DNA of 64,000 bases from NCBI GenBank assembly GCA_900542185.1, contig UQMZ01000002.1:62001-126000 (forward strand), in the 5' to 3' direction. Source of the DNA: an uncultured Bacteroidales bacterium (GTDB lineage: Bacteria > Bacteroidota > Bacteroidia > Bacteroidales > Muribaculaceae). Under the pieces are notes generated by a model. It was not told where the DNA came from. It saw only the letters and a program-made list of their open reading frames with translations, and did not search any database. This document shows positions 22,618-31,405 of the stretch, piece after piece. Position 1 is the stretch's first letter. Every line of letters begins with the position of its first letter. The position numbers and the translations under genes are program-made.

Positions 22618-24401
22618 TCGAGTTTGAGGACGGCGAGGAAGGCCTTCTGTGGCACTTCGACGGAGCCAATTTTCTTCATTCGCTTCTTGCCGGTCTTCTG
22701 CTTCTCCAGCAGCTTGCGCTTACGCGAGATGTCGCCGCCGTAACATTTGGCGGTCACATCCTTGCGCACGGCCTTCACCGTCTCGCGCGCTATGATCTTC
22801 GCACCTATCGCGGCCTGGATGGCGATGTCGAACTGCTGGCGCGGTATCAGTTCCTTCAGCTTCTCGCACATGCGGCGGCCGAACTTTACCGAATTGGCTT
22901 CATGGGTCAGCGTCGACAACGCGTCCACGCCCTCGCCGTTCAGCAGGATGTCGAGCTTCACGAGCTTCGACTCGCGGAAGCCGTTCAGGTGATAGTCAAA
23001 GCTGGCATAACCCTTAGATATGCTTTTCAGCTTGTCGTAGAAGTCTATCACAATCTCTCCAAGAGGCATGTCGAAAGTCAGCTCCATACGGTTGCCCGAA
23101 ATGTATTCCTGCTTCACCAGTTCGCCGCGCTTGGAGAGGCACAGCGTCATAATGGGGCCGATAAAGTCGGCCTGCGTTATGATGGTGGCGCGTATGTATG
23201 GTTCCTCGATATAATCTATCAGCGTGGCTTCCGGCAGTCCCGAAGGATTGTGCACCTCCACCACGTTTCCTTTCTTATCGTGAACCAGGTACGACACGTT
23301 CGGCACCGTGGTGATGACGTCCATGTCGAACTCGCGGCCCAGGCGTTCCTGCACTATCTCCATGTGGAGCAGGCCGAGGAAACCGCAGCGGAAACCGAAG
23401 CCGAGCGCGGCCGACGATTCGGGCTGGAACGTCAGCGACGCGTCGTTGAGCTGCAGTTTCTCAAGCGAGGTACGCAGGTTCTCGAAGTCCTCGGTGTCGA
23501 TGGGATATACGCCTGCGAACACCATCGGCTTCACTTCCTGGAAACCCTCTATGGCCTTGTCGCATGGGTTGGACACATGGGTGATGGTGTCGCCCACGCG
23601 CACCTCGCGGCTGGTCTTGATGCCGGAGATGATGTAGCCTACATTGCCGGCCGACAGCTCATTGCGCGGCGACATATCCAGCTTCAGCACGCCCACCTCG
23701 TCGGCGTGGTATTCCTTGCCCGTCGACACGAACTTCACGAAGTCGTCGGTCTTGATGCGGCCGTTCACGATCTTGAAGTAAGCGATGATGCCGCGGAACG
23801 GATTGAACACCGAGTCGAATATCAGAGCCTGCAGCGGCGCGTCGGGATCACCCACAGGCGCCGGGATGCGCTCCACAATGGCCCGGAGGATTTCGTCCAC
23901 GCCCATGCCCGTCTTGCCGCTGGCACGGATTATCTCCGAACGGTCGCAGCCTAACAGGTCCACTATCTGGTCCTCCACCTCGTCGGGGTTGGCGCTCTCG
24001 AGGTCGCACTTGTTGATGACGGGTATAATCTCCAGATTGTTGTCGATGGCCATGTAGAGGTTTGAGATGGTCTGAGCCTGGATGCCCTGCGACGCATCCA
24101 CGATCAGCAGCGCGCCCTCGCACGCCGCGATGCTTCGCGACACCTCGTACGAGAAGTCGACGTGTCCCGGAGTGTCGATTAGGTTCAGCGCATAATGCTG
24201 GCCGTCCTGCTCATAGTCCATCTGTATGGCATGGCTCTTGATAGTGATGCCGCGTTCGCGCTCCAGGTCCATGTCGTCGAGCACCTGGGCCTCCATGTCC
24301 TTGGCGTCCACGGTGCGGGTGCGCTCCAACAGACGGTCGGCAAGCGTCGACTTGCCGTGGTCGATGTGCGCGATGATGCAGAAATTCCTGATATTCTTCA
24401 A
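22614..24401 (-). CDS. lepA: Elongation factor 4 (LepA)
   Basis: A 595-residue translational GTPase. G1 motif AHIDHGKSTL (11-20), switch II IDTPGHVDFSYEVSRSIAA, G4 VINKCDLESANPDEV. It ends with the LepA-specific C-terminal domain (EANSVKFGRRMCEKLKELIP, RQQFDIAIQAAIGAKIIARE, AKCYGGDISRKRKLLEKQK). It acts on stalled or mistranslocated ribosomes and in 30S biogenesis. Its TAA overlaps the convergent DUF1846 TAG, so no intergenic terminator exists there. Confidence 0.97.
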   Translation of the reverse strand: MKNIRNFCIIAHIDHGKSTLADRLLERTRTVDAKDMEAQVLDDMDLERERGITIKSHAIQMDYEQDGQHYALNLIDTPGHVDFSYEVSRSIAACEGALLIVDASQGIQAQTISNLYMAIDNNLEIIPVINKCDLESANPDEVEDQIVDLLGCDRSEIIRASGKTGMGVDEILRAIVERIPAPVGDPDAPLQALIFDSVFNPFRGIIAYFKIVNGRIKTDDFVKFVSTGKEYHADEVGVLKLDMSPRNELSAGNVGYIISGIKTSREVRVGDTITHVSNPCDKAIEGFQEVKPMVFAGVYPIDTEDFENLRTSLEKLQLNDASLTFQPESSAALGFGFRCGFLGLLHMEIVQERLGREFDMDVITTVPNVSYLVHDKKGNVVEVHNPSGLPEATLIDYIEEPYIRATIITQADFIGPIMTLCLSKRGELVKQEYISGNRMELTFDMPLGEIVIDFYDKLKSISKGYASFDYHLNGFRESKLVKLDILLNGEGVDALSTLTHEANSVKFGRRMCEKLKELIPRQQFDIAIQAAIGAKIIARETVKAVRKDVTAKCYGGDISRKRKLLEKQKTGKKRMKKIGSVEVPQKAFLAVLKLD

Positions 24402-24429
24402 TTAACTTCAGTCTTAGTATTTTACAAGA

Positions 24430-24469
24430 ATATGTTTGGATCCGACTGAAAGTCCGAATCCAAACATAC
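24430..24469. terminator. Hairpin between fumarase and lepA
   Basis: Outer arms ATGTTTGGAT and ATCCAAACAT, an inner 4-bp GACT/AGTC pairing and a GAA loop, with one mismatch and one bulge. It lies downstream of the fumarase stop on the minus strand and before lepA, so it probably separates the two transcripts. Confidence 0.55.
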
Positions 24470-24482
24470 TTTATTTAGCTCA

Positions 24483-24527
24483 TTACAAATGTTATGCCAG
24501 AAGGGTTACAAATGTTATGCCAGAGGG
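24483..24527. repeat. Tandem duplication of about 23 bp across the fumarase stop codon
   Basis: TTACAAATGTTATGCCAGA is present at 24483 and again at 24506. The second copy contains the real fumarase stop (24515-24517); the first copy is a relic just downstream. It looks like a recent slippage duplication. Confidence 0.75.
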
Positions 24528-26152
24528 CAGCGGGGCTTGATCTGCTTGAAGAAGTCGTTGCCCTTGTTGTCCACCAGGATGAATGCGGGGAAGTCCTCTA
24601 CCTCGATCTTCCAGATGGCCTCCATACCCAGCTCGGGATACTCCAGGAGTTCTACGTTCTTGATGGAGTTCTTGGCCAGGATTGCGGCGGGACCGCCGAT
24701 GGAACCGAGGTAGAAGCCGCCGTGCTTCTTGCACGCGTCCGTAACCTGCTGGCTGCGGTTGCCCTTGGCTATCATCACCATCGAGCCTCCTGCGGCCTGG
24801 AACTGGTCTACATACGGGTCCATGCGGCCTGCCGTTGTGGGGCCGAACGAACCGCTGGGCATTCCTTCGGGTTTCTTGGCCGGTCCGGCATAGTAGATGG
24901 GGTGATCCTTGAGATACTGGGGCATCGGCTCGCCGGCGTCAAGACGCTCCTTGATCTTGGCGTGAGCGATGTCACGGCCCACGATGATGGTGCCCTTCAG
25001 GCTCAGACGCGTCGATACGGGATATTTGTCGAGTGTCTCCAGAATCTTCTCCATCGGTTGGTCAAGGTCGATTTTCACCACCTCGCCCTCGCCGGCGTTG
25101 CGCATCTCCTCGGGGATAAGCTCTGCGGGGAACGTGTCGAGTTTCTCAACCCAGAGGCCGTCCTTGTTTATCTTGGCCTTGATGTTACGGTCGGCCGAGC
25201 AGCTGACGCCCATTCCGACGGGGCAGCTTGCGCCGTGGCGCGGCATACGGATCACGCGGATGTCGTGTGCGAAGTATTTGCCGCCGAACTGAGCGCCCAG
25301 GCCCAGACAGTGGGCAGCCTCGAGAAGTTCCTTCTCCAGTTCAACGTCACGGAAAGCGTGACCGTATTCGTTGCCCTTGGTGGGGAGGTTGTCGTAATAT
25401 TTCACGCTGGCCTTCTTCACAGCGGCCAGGTTTGCCTCGGCCGACGTGCCGCCTATCACGAACGCGATGTGATACGGAGGACATGCAGCCGTGCCAAGGG
25501 TCTTCATCTTCTCGATCAGGAACGGAACCAGCGTCTTCTTGTTGAGGATGGCCTTCGTTTCCTGATACAGATATGTCTTGTTGGCCGAGCCGCCGCCCTT
25601 GGCCACGAACAGGAAGTTATACTCCATTCCCTCGGTGGCGTGGATTTCGATCTGGGCGGGAAGGTTGCAACCGGTATTCACCTCGTCGTACATGGTGAGG
25701 GGAGCGTTCTGCGAGTAACGCAGGTTGTTCTCGGTGTAAGTCTTGTAGACGCCGTAGCTAATCTTCTCCTCGTCGTCGCATCCGGTCCACACCTGCTGGC
25801 CCTTGTATCCGGCGCAGATGCTTGTGCCCGTGTCCTGGCAGAAAGGCAGCACGCCCTTGCTGGCCACCTCGGCGTTGCGCAGCATGGTCAGCGCCACGAA
25901 TTTGTCGTTGTCCGAGGCCTCGGGGTCGCGCAGTATCTTGGCTACCATCTCGTTGTGTTCCCGGCGAAGCAGGAACGAGCAATCGCGGCTCGCCTCGTTG
26001 GCAAGTATGGTCAGAGCCTCCGGATCTACTACCAGAAACTCATGTCCGCCCCAGTTCTCTACTTTTACATGATCGGATGTCACCAGCCGGTATTCGGTGG
26101 TGTCGGGTCCCAACGGGAACATCTCTTGATAATGAAATGGTTTCGTAGCCAT
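24515..26152 (-). CDS. fumA: Class I (iron-sulfur) fumarate hydratase
   Basis: A 545-residue fumarase interconverting fumarate and malate. The three Cys expected to bind the 4Fe-4S cluster are present at the numbering known for E. coli FumA: Cys105 (LPFCQDTGTS), Cys224 (AACPPYHIAF) and Cys318 (GMGVSCSADR). Other hallmarks are GGGSANKTYLYQETK and FGPTTAGRMDPYVDQFQAAG. The ATG at 26152 is preferred over one at 26185, which lies in the promoter. Class I enzymes are oxygen-sensitive, consistent with an anaerobe using the reductive TCA branch. Confidence 0.96.
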   Translation of the reverse strand: MATKPFHYQEMFPLGPDTTEYRLVTSDHVKVENWGGHEFLVVDPEALTILANEASRDCSFLLRREHNEMVAKILRDPEASDNDKFVALTMLRNAEVASKGVLPFCQDTGTSICAGYKGQQVWTGCDDEEKISYGVYKTYTENNLRYSQNAPLTMYDEVNTGCNLPAQIEIHATEGMEYNFLFVAKGGGSANKTYLYQETKAILNKKTLVPFLIEKMKTLGTAACPPYHIAFVIGGTSAEANLAAVKKASVKYYDNLPTKGNEYGHAFRDVELEKELLEAAHCLGLGAQFGGKYFAHDIRVIRMPRHGASCPVGMGVSCSADRNIKAKINKDGLWVEKLDTFPAELIPEEMRNAGEGEVVKIDLDQPMEKILETLDKYPVSTRLSLKGTIIVGRDIAHAKIKERLDAGEPMPQYLKDHPIYYAGPAKKPEGMPSGSFGPTTAGRMDPYVDQFQAAGGSMVMIAKGNRSQQVTDACKKHGGFYLGSIGGPAAILAKNSIKNVELLEYPELGMEAIWKIEVEDFPAFILVDNKGNDFFKQIKPRCPLA

Positions 26153-26182
26153 ATTATTTCGTGTTTTTGTGGTTTCTTCTCG

Positions 26183-26214
26183 CAAAATTACTAAAAATAT
26201 GTGACTATACCAAC
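26183..26214 (-). promoter_or_regulatory. Fumarase promoter
   Basis: On the minus strand GTTG (26214-26211), 20 nt, TAATTTTG (26190-26183). It predicts a leader of about 28 nt before the ATG at 26152. Confidence 0.6.
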
Positions 26215-26328
26215 ACTCTCTTCTTAGTATATGGAAGTGGAGGCTTCGACAGGAATCAACTATTTATCCAAATAATATTCCTTTTTGTCCTCTCATCCTC
26301 TTTTCTGAGTATAACCTCTGACGTCTGA

Positions 26329-26360
26329 TTTGCTTTATATCGAAAAAAATTATAACTTTG
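26329..26360 (+). promoter_or_regulatory. Promoter of the capsule export operon
   Basis: TTTG (26329-26332), 20 nt, TAACTTTG (26353-26360); predicted start near 26364. The distance to the ATG at 26520 leaves a leader of about 155 nt, long enough for regulation by antitermination or structure. Confidence 0.75.
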
Positions 26361-26519
26361 CAACGCTTTATGTCAGACAATTTCAGAGTGTCGGGCATGA
26401 ATTTTCGTGTCAGGCGGCATTATGAATTTTTAACGGTTTGTGATCCCGTCTGCTTTTTCAAGCGTTATTACGACAGTTTATTAAGTGTTTGTTTCCCCGG
26501 AAACGCAATAAGAATATTA

Positions 26520-27347
26520 ATGAGAATCATACGCTATATGCTGTACGCCTTGAGCCTGACGGCACTTGCCACGTCGTGCTCCGCGCCCAAGGACATCACA
26601 TATTTCCAGAGTCTGCAGAACGGCGATCAGCTTGCCCTGTCACAGGCCAAAGCCATTACTCTTGAACCGGACGACAAAGTAATCATACTGGTGCATACCA
26701 CCGATCCGCGCCTCAACGCGCTGTTCAATCTGCCGTCACCCACCACTCGTATCGGGACTCTGACCCAGACAGGCTCGACCGCACCGACATATTCACAACA
26801 GGAAACTCCTCCATACACCGTCGATTCCAAAGGTGACATCAATTTCCCGGTTCTGGGCAAGATTCACGTGCAAGGCATGACCGCCGAACAGCTTTCAGCG
26901 TATCTGAGCAGTGAACTCACCAGCCGCGATCTGGCCAAGAACCCGATAGTGACCGTTGAGTTCGTCAATCTGGCCGTATCGGTATTAGGCGAAGTCAACC
27001 ATCCGGGACGCGTAGGAATAAAACGTCAGGACCTGACCATCCTCGACGCAATCAGCGAGGCAGGCGACCTGACCATCTACGGCCTGCGCGACAATGTCAA
27101 GGTGATTCGCCATGAAAACGGCACCCAGAAAGTATACACCGTCAATCTCGTCGATGGCAAGAATCTGGCCTCCAGCCCCGTATATTATCTCAAACAGAAC
27201 GATGTGATATACGTGGAACCCAACAACACAAAGAAAAACACGTCAAAGCCCTCGGGCAACATCTGGCAACAGCCCGGCATCTGGATCTCGATGCTCGGAA
27301 GCGCTATCTCCGTAGCTACCATGATCATCACTCTTACTAAGAAATAA
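26520..27347 (+). CDS. Wza-type polysaccharide export lipoprotein
   Basis: A 275-residue outer-membrane polysaccharide export protein: lipobox LATSC with Cys20, then the Poly_export domain (PPYTVDSKGDINFPVLGKIH, GMTAEQLSAYLSSELT) and a SLBB-like domain (VSVLGEVNHPGRVGIKRQDL, ILDAISEAGDLTIYG). A hydrophobic C-terminal segment (ISMLGSAISVATMIITL) may span the outer membrane. It precedes the Wzc-like kinase by 20 nt, the classic export pair. ATG 26520 is chosen for the signal peptide. Confidence 0.88.
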   Translation: MRIIRYMLYALSLTALATSCSAPKDITYFQSLQNGDQLALSQAKAITLEPDDKVIILVHTTDPRLNALFNLPSPTTRIGTLTQTGSTAPTYSQQETPPYTVDSKGDINFPVLGKIHVQGMTAEQLSAYLSSELTSRDLAKNPIVTVEFVNLAVSVLGEVNHPGRVGIKRQDLTILDAISEAGDLTIYGLRDNVKVIRHENGTQKVYTVNLVDGKNLASSPVYYLKQNDVIYVEPNNTKKNTSKPSGNIWQQPGIWISMLGSAISVATMIITLTKK

Positions 27348-27367
27348 TACGGATTTCAGACATACCG

Positions 27368-29788
27368 ATGGAAAATACATATATCGAAGACCGCTCTGAC
27401 TATCAAAAAAAAGAAAGAGGCATCAACCTGAAACAATTCCTGTTCCTGTGTCTGTCCAACTGGCAATGGTTCGTGATATCCGTCATCATCTGCCTCGGAC
27501 TGGCATTCCTGTACATAAAGCACACGGCGCCGACATATACGCGTAACGCGCTGGTTATGATACGCACCAATGAAAAGGGTACTTCCATGTCGGCCAATTC
27601 GGCCATGCTCCAGGACTTGGGCATCAACAACGGCAACTCGCCCGTAGATAACGAGATTGCCATCATAGGCAGTCCCGACTTGATGCGTGATGTGGTAAGG
27701 CGACTCAGACTTAACATCTCCTATTCCACGCGCAAGGGCATCCGCACCGAGGATCTGTACGGATCCACGCTGCCCGTCACCGTCACGATGCCTGACATCC
27801 CCGAAGAGGACAACGCCTCGTTCAAGCTTCACCTGCAATCGAACGGAGATTTCACCATCACCGACCTGAAGCTTAAAAAGAAGACTTTCGAGCGTGCCCC
27901 CATCCATGGACGTCTCGGCGTGCCTGTCAGCACCCCGCTGGGCAGAATTACAGTTAATCCGGCCAAAGGATTCGAAAAGATGGCCCGGGAGTCAAAAATC
28001 GACATCAATGTAAGCCGCGTTTCCGTTCGTACCGCCGCTAAAAATTATGCGGCATCACTGAAATCCACCGTCGACAAGAAAATGAGAAATGTGGTGGAAC
28101 TTACATGGACCGGGCCGTCCATTGAAAAAGCCACGGATATATTGAACACACTGATAGCCGCATATAACGACACATGGATGCTCGACAAGCGCGAGATGGC
28201 CAATTCATCAAGCGACTTCATCGACGAGCGTATCCAGGTACTTCAGAAAGAACTGGGCAACGTGGACCACGACATCTCTCAGTTCAAGAGCAACAACATG
28301 CTCCCCGACGTAACCGCAGCGGCACAACTGTATATGACACAGGCCAGCAAAGGCGAAGAAGACCTGAAGCAGCTGGAAAACCAGGCATATATGCTACGCT
28401 ATGTGCGCAACTCGCTGCGAGACAACAAAAACGGCTACAAGCCCCTTCCCTCCAGCCTCGGCGTAATGGATGCTCCGGCACTGACCCAGCAGCTGGTGCA
28501 GTACAACACCCGTGTCAGCGAACGCAACTCACTGGCAAGCCAAAGCTCGGAAAACAATCCTCTGCTCACCACTATGGACGCGGAACTCGATGCTTCGCGC
28601 CATGCCCTGCTCGCCACCATGGACAATGAGATAGCCGCCATCCAGGAGCAGATAAAGACTCAGCAGAACCTGATGGGTCACGCAAGATCGCAGATCGCCT
28701 CAAACCCCAATCAGGCACGCTATCTGCTCAGTGTGGAACGCCAGCAGAAAGTAAAGGAAGAACTCTATCTATTCCTGCTTCAGAAGCGTGAGGAGAACCA
28801 GCTGAACCAAGCCCTCTCATCGTCCAACACCCGCATGATACGCACGACCGACGGTCCCGACACCCCGGTTGCCCCACGCAAGGCCATCATCCTGCTGCTG
28901 GCTTTGGTATGCGGTATCGCAATCCCCGGAGGCATACTCTACATGAAGGAGGCAAACGTGAGCGTGGTTCGCAACCGCAAGGACATCTCCGGTCTGACCA
29001 TACCGTTCGCCGGTGAGCTTCCCTTCGACGGCAAAGCCAAGAAATCCTTCTCATCGGCCGGACGTCATAAGGAAATGGCCGTGGTGGCCGTCAAGGCCAA
29101 TTCCCGCAACGTCATCAACGAGGCTTTCCGCGTAATACGCACCAACCTGGAATTCATGCGCGGGCGTGACACAAAACCACAGGTCGTTATGGTGACATCC
29201 GCATCGCCGGGATCCGGGAAGACTTATATCACCTTTAACCTGGCCAAGTCATTCTCGATCAAGGGCAAGAAGGTACTGGTGATGGACATGGACCTGCGTA
29301 AGGCTTCGCTCAGCAAATACGGCGACCGACACAAATACGGCATCGCCGACTATCTGGCCGACCGCATACAGAACATCAACGATGTGATTCAGCCCGTGCA
29401 GGACGCCCAGGGCATGTACCTGATTCCTGTCGGCACCCTGCCTCCCAACCCCACCGAACTGCTGTTCAGCGAAAAGCTTCCCGGACTCCTCGACCAGCTG
29501 CGTAAAGAGTACGACTATGTGTTCATAGACTGCCCTCCCGTGGAAGTCGTGGCCGATTCCTCGATTATCGCAAGTCATGCCGACAGCACGATCTTCGTGG
29601 TGCGCGCAGGCTTGTTCCCGCTCGACATGCTCGACATGCTTGAGGGATACTACAAGGACAACAAGTTCCCCAATCTGTCGATCATACTTAACGGCACGAT
29701 ATATTCGGAAGGCAGCGTAGTGGGTCATTACGGCAATGGCTTCGGCACTTACGGCTACGGAATCCAGTATAAATACGGCAAAGACTGA
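27368..29788 (+). CDS. Wzc-type polysaccharide co-polymerase with BY-kinase domain
   Basis: An 806-residue inner-membrane protein. N-terminal Wzz domain with membrane helix (WFVISVIICLGLAFLYI), a long periplasmic coiled-coil region, second helix at about 498-518 (AIILLLALVCGIAIPGGILY), then a cytoplasmic tyrosine kinase. Walker A is at about 612-619 (ASPGSGKT), Walker A' in VLVMDMDLRKASL and Walker B in YVFIDCPPVEVVAD. The last 30 residues hold six Tyr (IY, HY, TY, GY, QY, KY), the expected autophosphorylation cluster. It controls chain length and export of capsule or exopolysaccharide. Confidence 0.92.
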   Translation: MENTYIEDRSDYQKKERGINLKQFLFLCLSNWQWFVISVIICLGLAFLYIKHTAPTYTRNALVMIRTNEKGTSMSANSAMLQDLGINNGNSPVDNEIAIIGSPDLMRDVVRRLRLNISYSTRKGIRTEDLYGSTLPVTVTMPDIPEEDNASFKLHLQSNGDFTITDLKLKKKTFERAPIHGRLGVPVSTPLGRITVNPAKGFEKMARESKIDINVSRVSVRTAAKNYAASLKSTVDKKMRNVVELTWTGPSIEKATDILNTLIAAYNDTWMLDKREMANSSSDFIDERIQVLQKELGNVDHDISQFKSNNMLPDVTAAAQLYMTQASKGEEDLKQLENQAYMLRYVRNSLRDNKNGYKPLPSSLGVMDAPALTQQLVQYNTRVSERNSLASQSSENNPLLTTMDAELDASRHALLATMDNEIAAIQEQIKTQQNLMGHARSQIASNPNQARYLLSVERQQKVKEELYLFLLQKREENQLNQALSSSNTRMIRTTDGPDTPVAPRKAIILLLALVCGIAIPGGILYMKEANVSVVRNRKDISGLTIPFAGELPFDGKAKKSFSSAGRHKEMAVVAVKANSRNVINEAFRVIRTNLEFMRGRDTKPQVVMVTSASPGSGKTYITFNLAKSFSIKGKKVLVMDMDLRKASLSKYGDRHKYGIADYLADRIQNINDVIQPVQDAQGMYLIPVGTLPPNPTELLFSEKLPGLLDQLRKEYDYVFIDCPPVEVVADSSIIASHADSTIFVVRAGLFPLDMLDMLEGYYKDNKFPNLSIILNGTIYSEGSVVGHYGNGFGTYGYGIQYKYGKD

Positions 29789-29813
29789 TAACCCAACAAA
29801 CACGAAATCGGAT

Positions 29814-30719
29814 ATGAAAGGCATAGTATTGGCCGGCGGCTCCGGCACGCGACTTTACCCCATCACCAAGGGAGTGAGCAAACAGATGTTGCCTGTCTAT
29901 GACAAGCCAATGATCTACTATCCGATATCGACGCTGATGCTGGCAGGCATCCGCGAGATATTGATTATCTCCACGCCCGACGATCTTCCCGGTTTCCGCC
30001 GGCTGTTGGGCGACGGTTCCGACTACGGCGTACGCTTCGAATATGCCGAGCAGCCCAGTCCTGACGGTCTGGCGCAGGCTTTCATCATAGGACGCGACTT
30101 CATTGGCAATGATTCCGTCTGCCTGGTTTTGGGCGACAACATATTCCACGGAGCCGGCTTTGGCCAGATACTGCGTCAGGCAGTCGCCGAGCTCAAGACC
30201 AACGGCAAGGCATCCGTGTTCGGATACCGGGTGGAAGATCCCGAGCGCTACGGAGTCGCCGAATTCGACGCGCAGGGCAATTGTCTGTCCATCGAGGAGA
30301 AACCGGCCAAACCCAAATCCAACTACGCTGTGGTAGGTCTGTACTTCTATCCCAATTCCGTGGTGGACGTGGCCGCCGCCATCAAGCCGTCGGCACGTGG
30401 CGAACTGGAAATCACATCGGTCAATCAGCATTATCTGGCCGAAGGTATGCTGCGTGTCGGAATTCTGCCGCGCGGTTTCGCATGGCTCGACACCGGAACA
30501 CACGACTCGCTGGCCGACGCCTCCATCTATGTGGAGGTATTGGAAAAACGTCAGGGTCGAAAGATAGGCTGCCTGGAGGGTATCGCTTTCCACAAAGGAT
30601 GGATCTCCAAAGAGAAAATGACCGAACTCGCGAAACCCCTCATGAAAAATCAATACGGGCGATACCTGATGAGTCTGGTGAACGAGACCGAAAACGATAC
30701 ATACAACCCATTCGAATAA
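29814..30719 (+). CDS. rfbA: Glucose-1-phosphate thymidylyltransferase
   Basis: This 301-residue RmlA makes dTDP-glucose from dTTP and glucose-1-phosphate, the first step to dTDP-L-rhamnose. Motifs: MKGIVLAGGSGTRLYPITKG (nucleotide binding), SKQMLPVYDKPMIYYPIS, VCLVLGDNIFHGAGF and EEKPAKPKSNYAVVGLYFY. The ATG at 29814 begins exactly at the conserved N-terminus. It follows the kinase gene by 25 nt. Confidence 0.96.
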   Translation: MKGIVLAGGSGTRLYPITKGVSKQMLPVYDKPMIYYPISTLMLAGIREILIISTPDDLPGFRRLLGDGSDYGVRFEYAEQPSPDGLAQAFIIGRDFIGNDSVCLVLGDNIFHGAGFGQILRQAVAELKTNGKASVFGYRVEDPERYGVAEFDAQGNCLSIEEKPAKPKSNYAVVGLYFYPNSVVDVAAAIKPSARGELEITSVNQHYLAEGMLRVGILPRGFAWLDTGTHDSLADASIYVEVLEKRQGRKIGCLEGIAFHKGWISKEKMTELAKPLMKNQYGRYLMSLVNETENDTYNPFE

Positions 30720-30755
30720 TATCGAACCACGACTGCTGACAACATCCTGACGAAC

Positions 30756-31304
30756 ATGAAACTGATTGAAACCTCCATTGCAGGTGTCTACATTCTGGAA
30801 CCGCGCATCTTCAACGACCAACGAGGCTATTTCTTCGAATCATACAACAAGGCTGTGTTTGATGAACTCATAGGCCCGGTTGATTTCGTCCAGGACAACG
30901 AGTCGTGCTCGGTGCGTGGCGTGATGCGCGGGCTGCATTTCCAGACGCCTCCCCACACCCAGGCCAAACTGGTGCGGTGCACACGCGGCCAAGTGCTGGA
31001 CGTGGCCGTCGACATCCGCACCGGTTCCCCTACCTACGGACAGCATGTCAGCGTGATTCTGTCCGAGGAGAACCACCGGCAGTTCTTCATCCCGCGCGGA
31101 TTCGCGCACGGATTCGCGGTACTGAGCGACACCGCCGTGTTCCAGTATAAGTGCGACAACCTCTATTGTCCCGAGGCCGACGGCGGCATATCCATCGCCG
31201 ACCCCGAACTCGGCATCGACTGGATGATAGACCCCGCCGAGGCGATCCTGTCGGACAAGGACACCCGCCATCCGCTGCTGCGCGACTTCAAGTCGCCATT
31301 CTGA
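30756..31304 (+). CDS. rfbC: dTDP-4-dehydrorhamnose 3,5-epimerase
   Basis: This 182-residue RmlC has the cupin core with catalytic His in VMRGLHFQTPPHTQAKLVRC, plus QVLDVAVDIRTGSPTYGQHV, FIPRGFAHGFAVLSD and YKCDNLYCPEADGGI. It makes dTDP-4-keto-L-rhamnose. rfbB and rfbD, needed to complete the pathway, are not in this window. It ends the export/nucleotide-sugar operon 100 nt before the next promoter-driven gene. Confidence 0.95.
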   Translation: MKLIETSIAGVYILEPRIFNDQRGYFFESYNKAVFDELIGPVDFVQDNESCSVRGVMRGLHFQTPPHTQAKLVRCTRGQVLDVAVDIRTGSPTYGQHVSVILSEENHRQFFIPRGFAHGFAVLSDTAVFQYKCDNLYCPEADGGISIADPELGIDWMIDPAEAILSDKDTRHPLLRDFKSPF

Positions 31305-31309
31305 CCGCA

Positions 31310-31341
31310 TTTGTTTTTTACGCATTTTTTTCGTAATTTTG
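31310..31341 (+). promoter_or_regulatory. Promoter of the amidase-GT2-DUF4922-permease operon
   Basis: TTTG (31310-31313), 20 nt, TAATTTTG (31334-31341). Predicted start near 31345, with a leader of about 60 nt to the ATG at 31406. The -33 box lies just 6 nt after the rfbC stop. Confidence 0.75.
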
Positions 31342-31405
31342 CTTGATTGTGGAAATCCCGCCACATTCCGGCCTAATGGGCTATTACCCTTGAAATAAAT
31401 ACGTT

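Larger units (their letters stand above)
26153..26519. other. 367-bp divergent intergenic region, fumarase / capsule export
   Basis: It holds the fumarase promoter (minus) and the export-operon promoter (plus), plus a leader of about 155 nt before the Wza-like gene. The leader is open in the frame of the downstream gene from an ATG at 26370, but an extension there would place 50 residues before a lipoprotein signal peptide. Confidence 0.6.

Noticed and set aside
22035..23954. 639-codon plus-strand frame across the end of DUF1846 and lepA
   Set aside because: Antisense to lepA and out of frame with DUF1846; the translation is a composition artefact.
24494..26194. 566-codon plus-strand frame opposite fumarase
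   Set aside because: Complete antisense shadow of a certain gene.
26370..26519. Upstream ATG giving the Wza-like protein a 50-residue extension
   Set aside because: The lipoprotein signal peptide with its lipobox begins at 26520; an extension would bury it.
26153..26519. tRNA or small RNA genes in the larger intergenic gaps
   Set aside because: No cloverleaf with TTCRA-type arm or CCA end was recognised in this or any other gap in the window.
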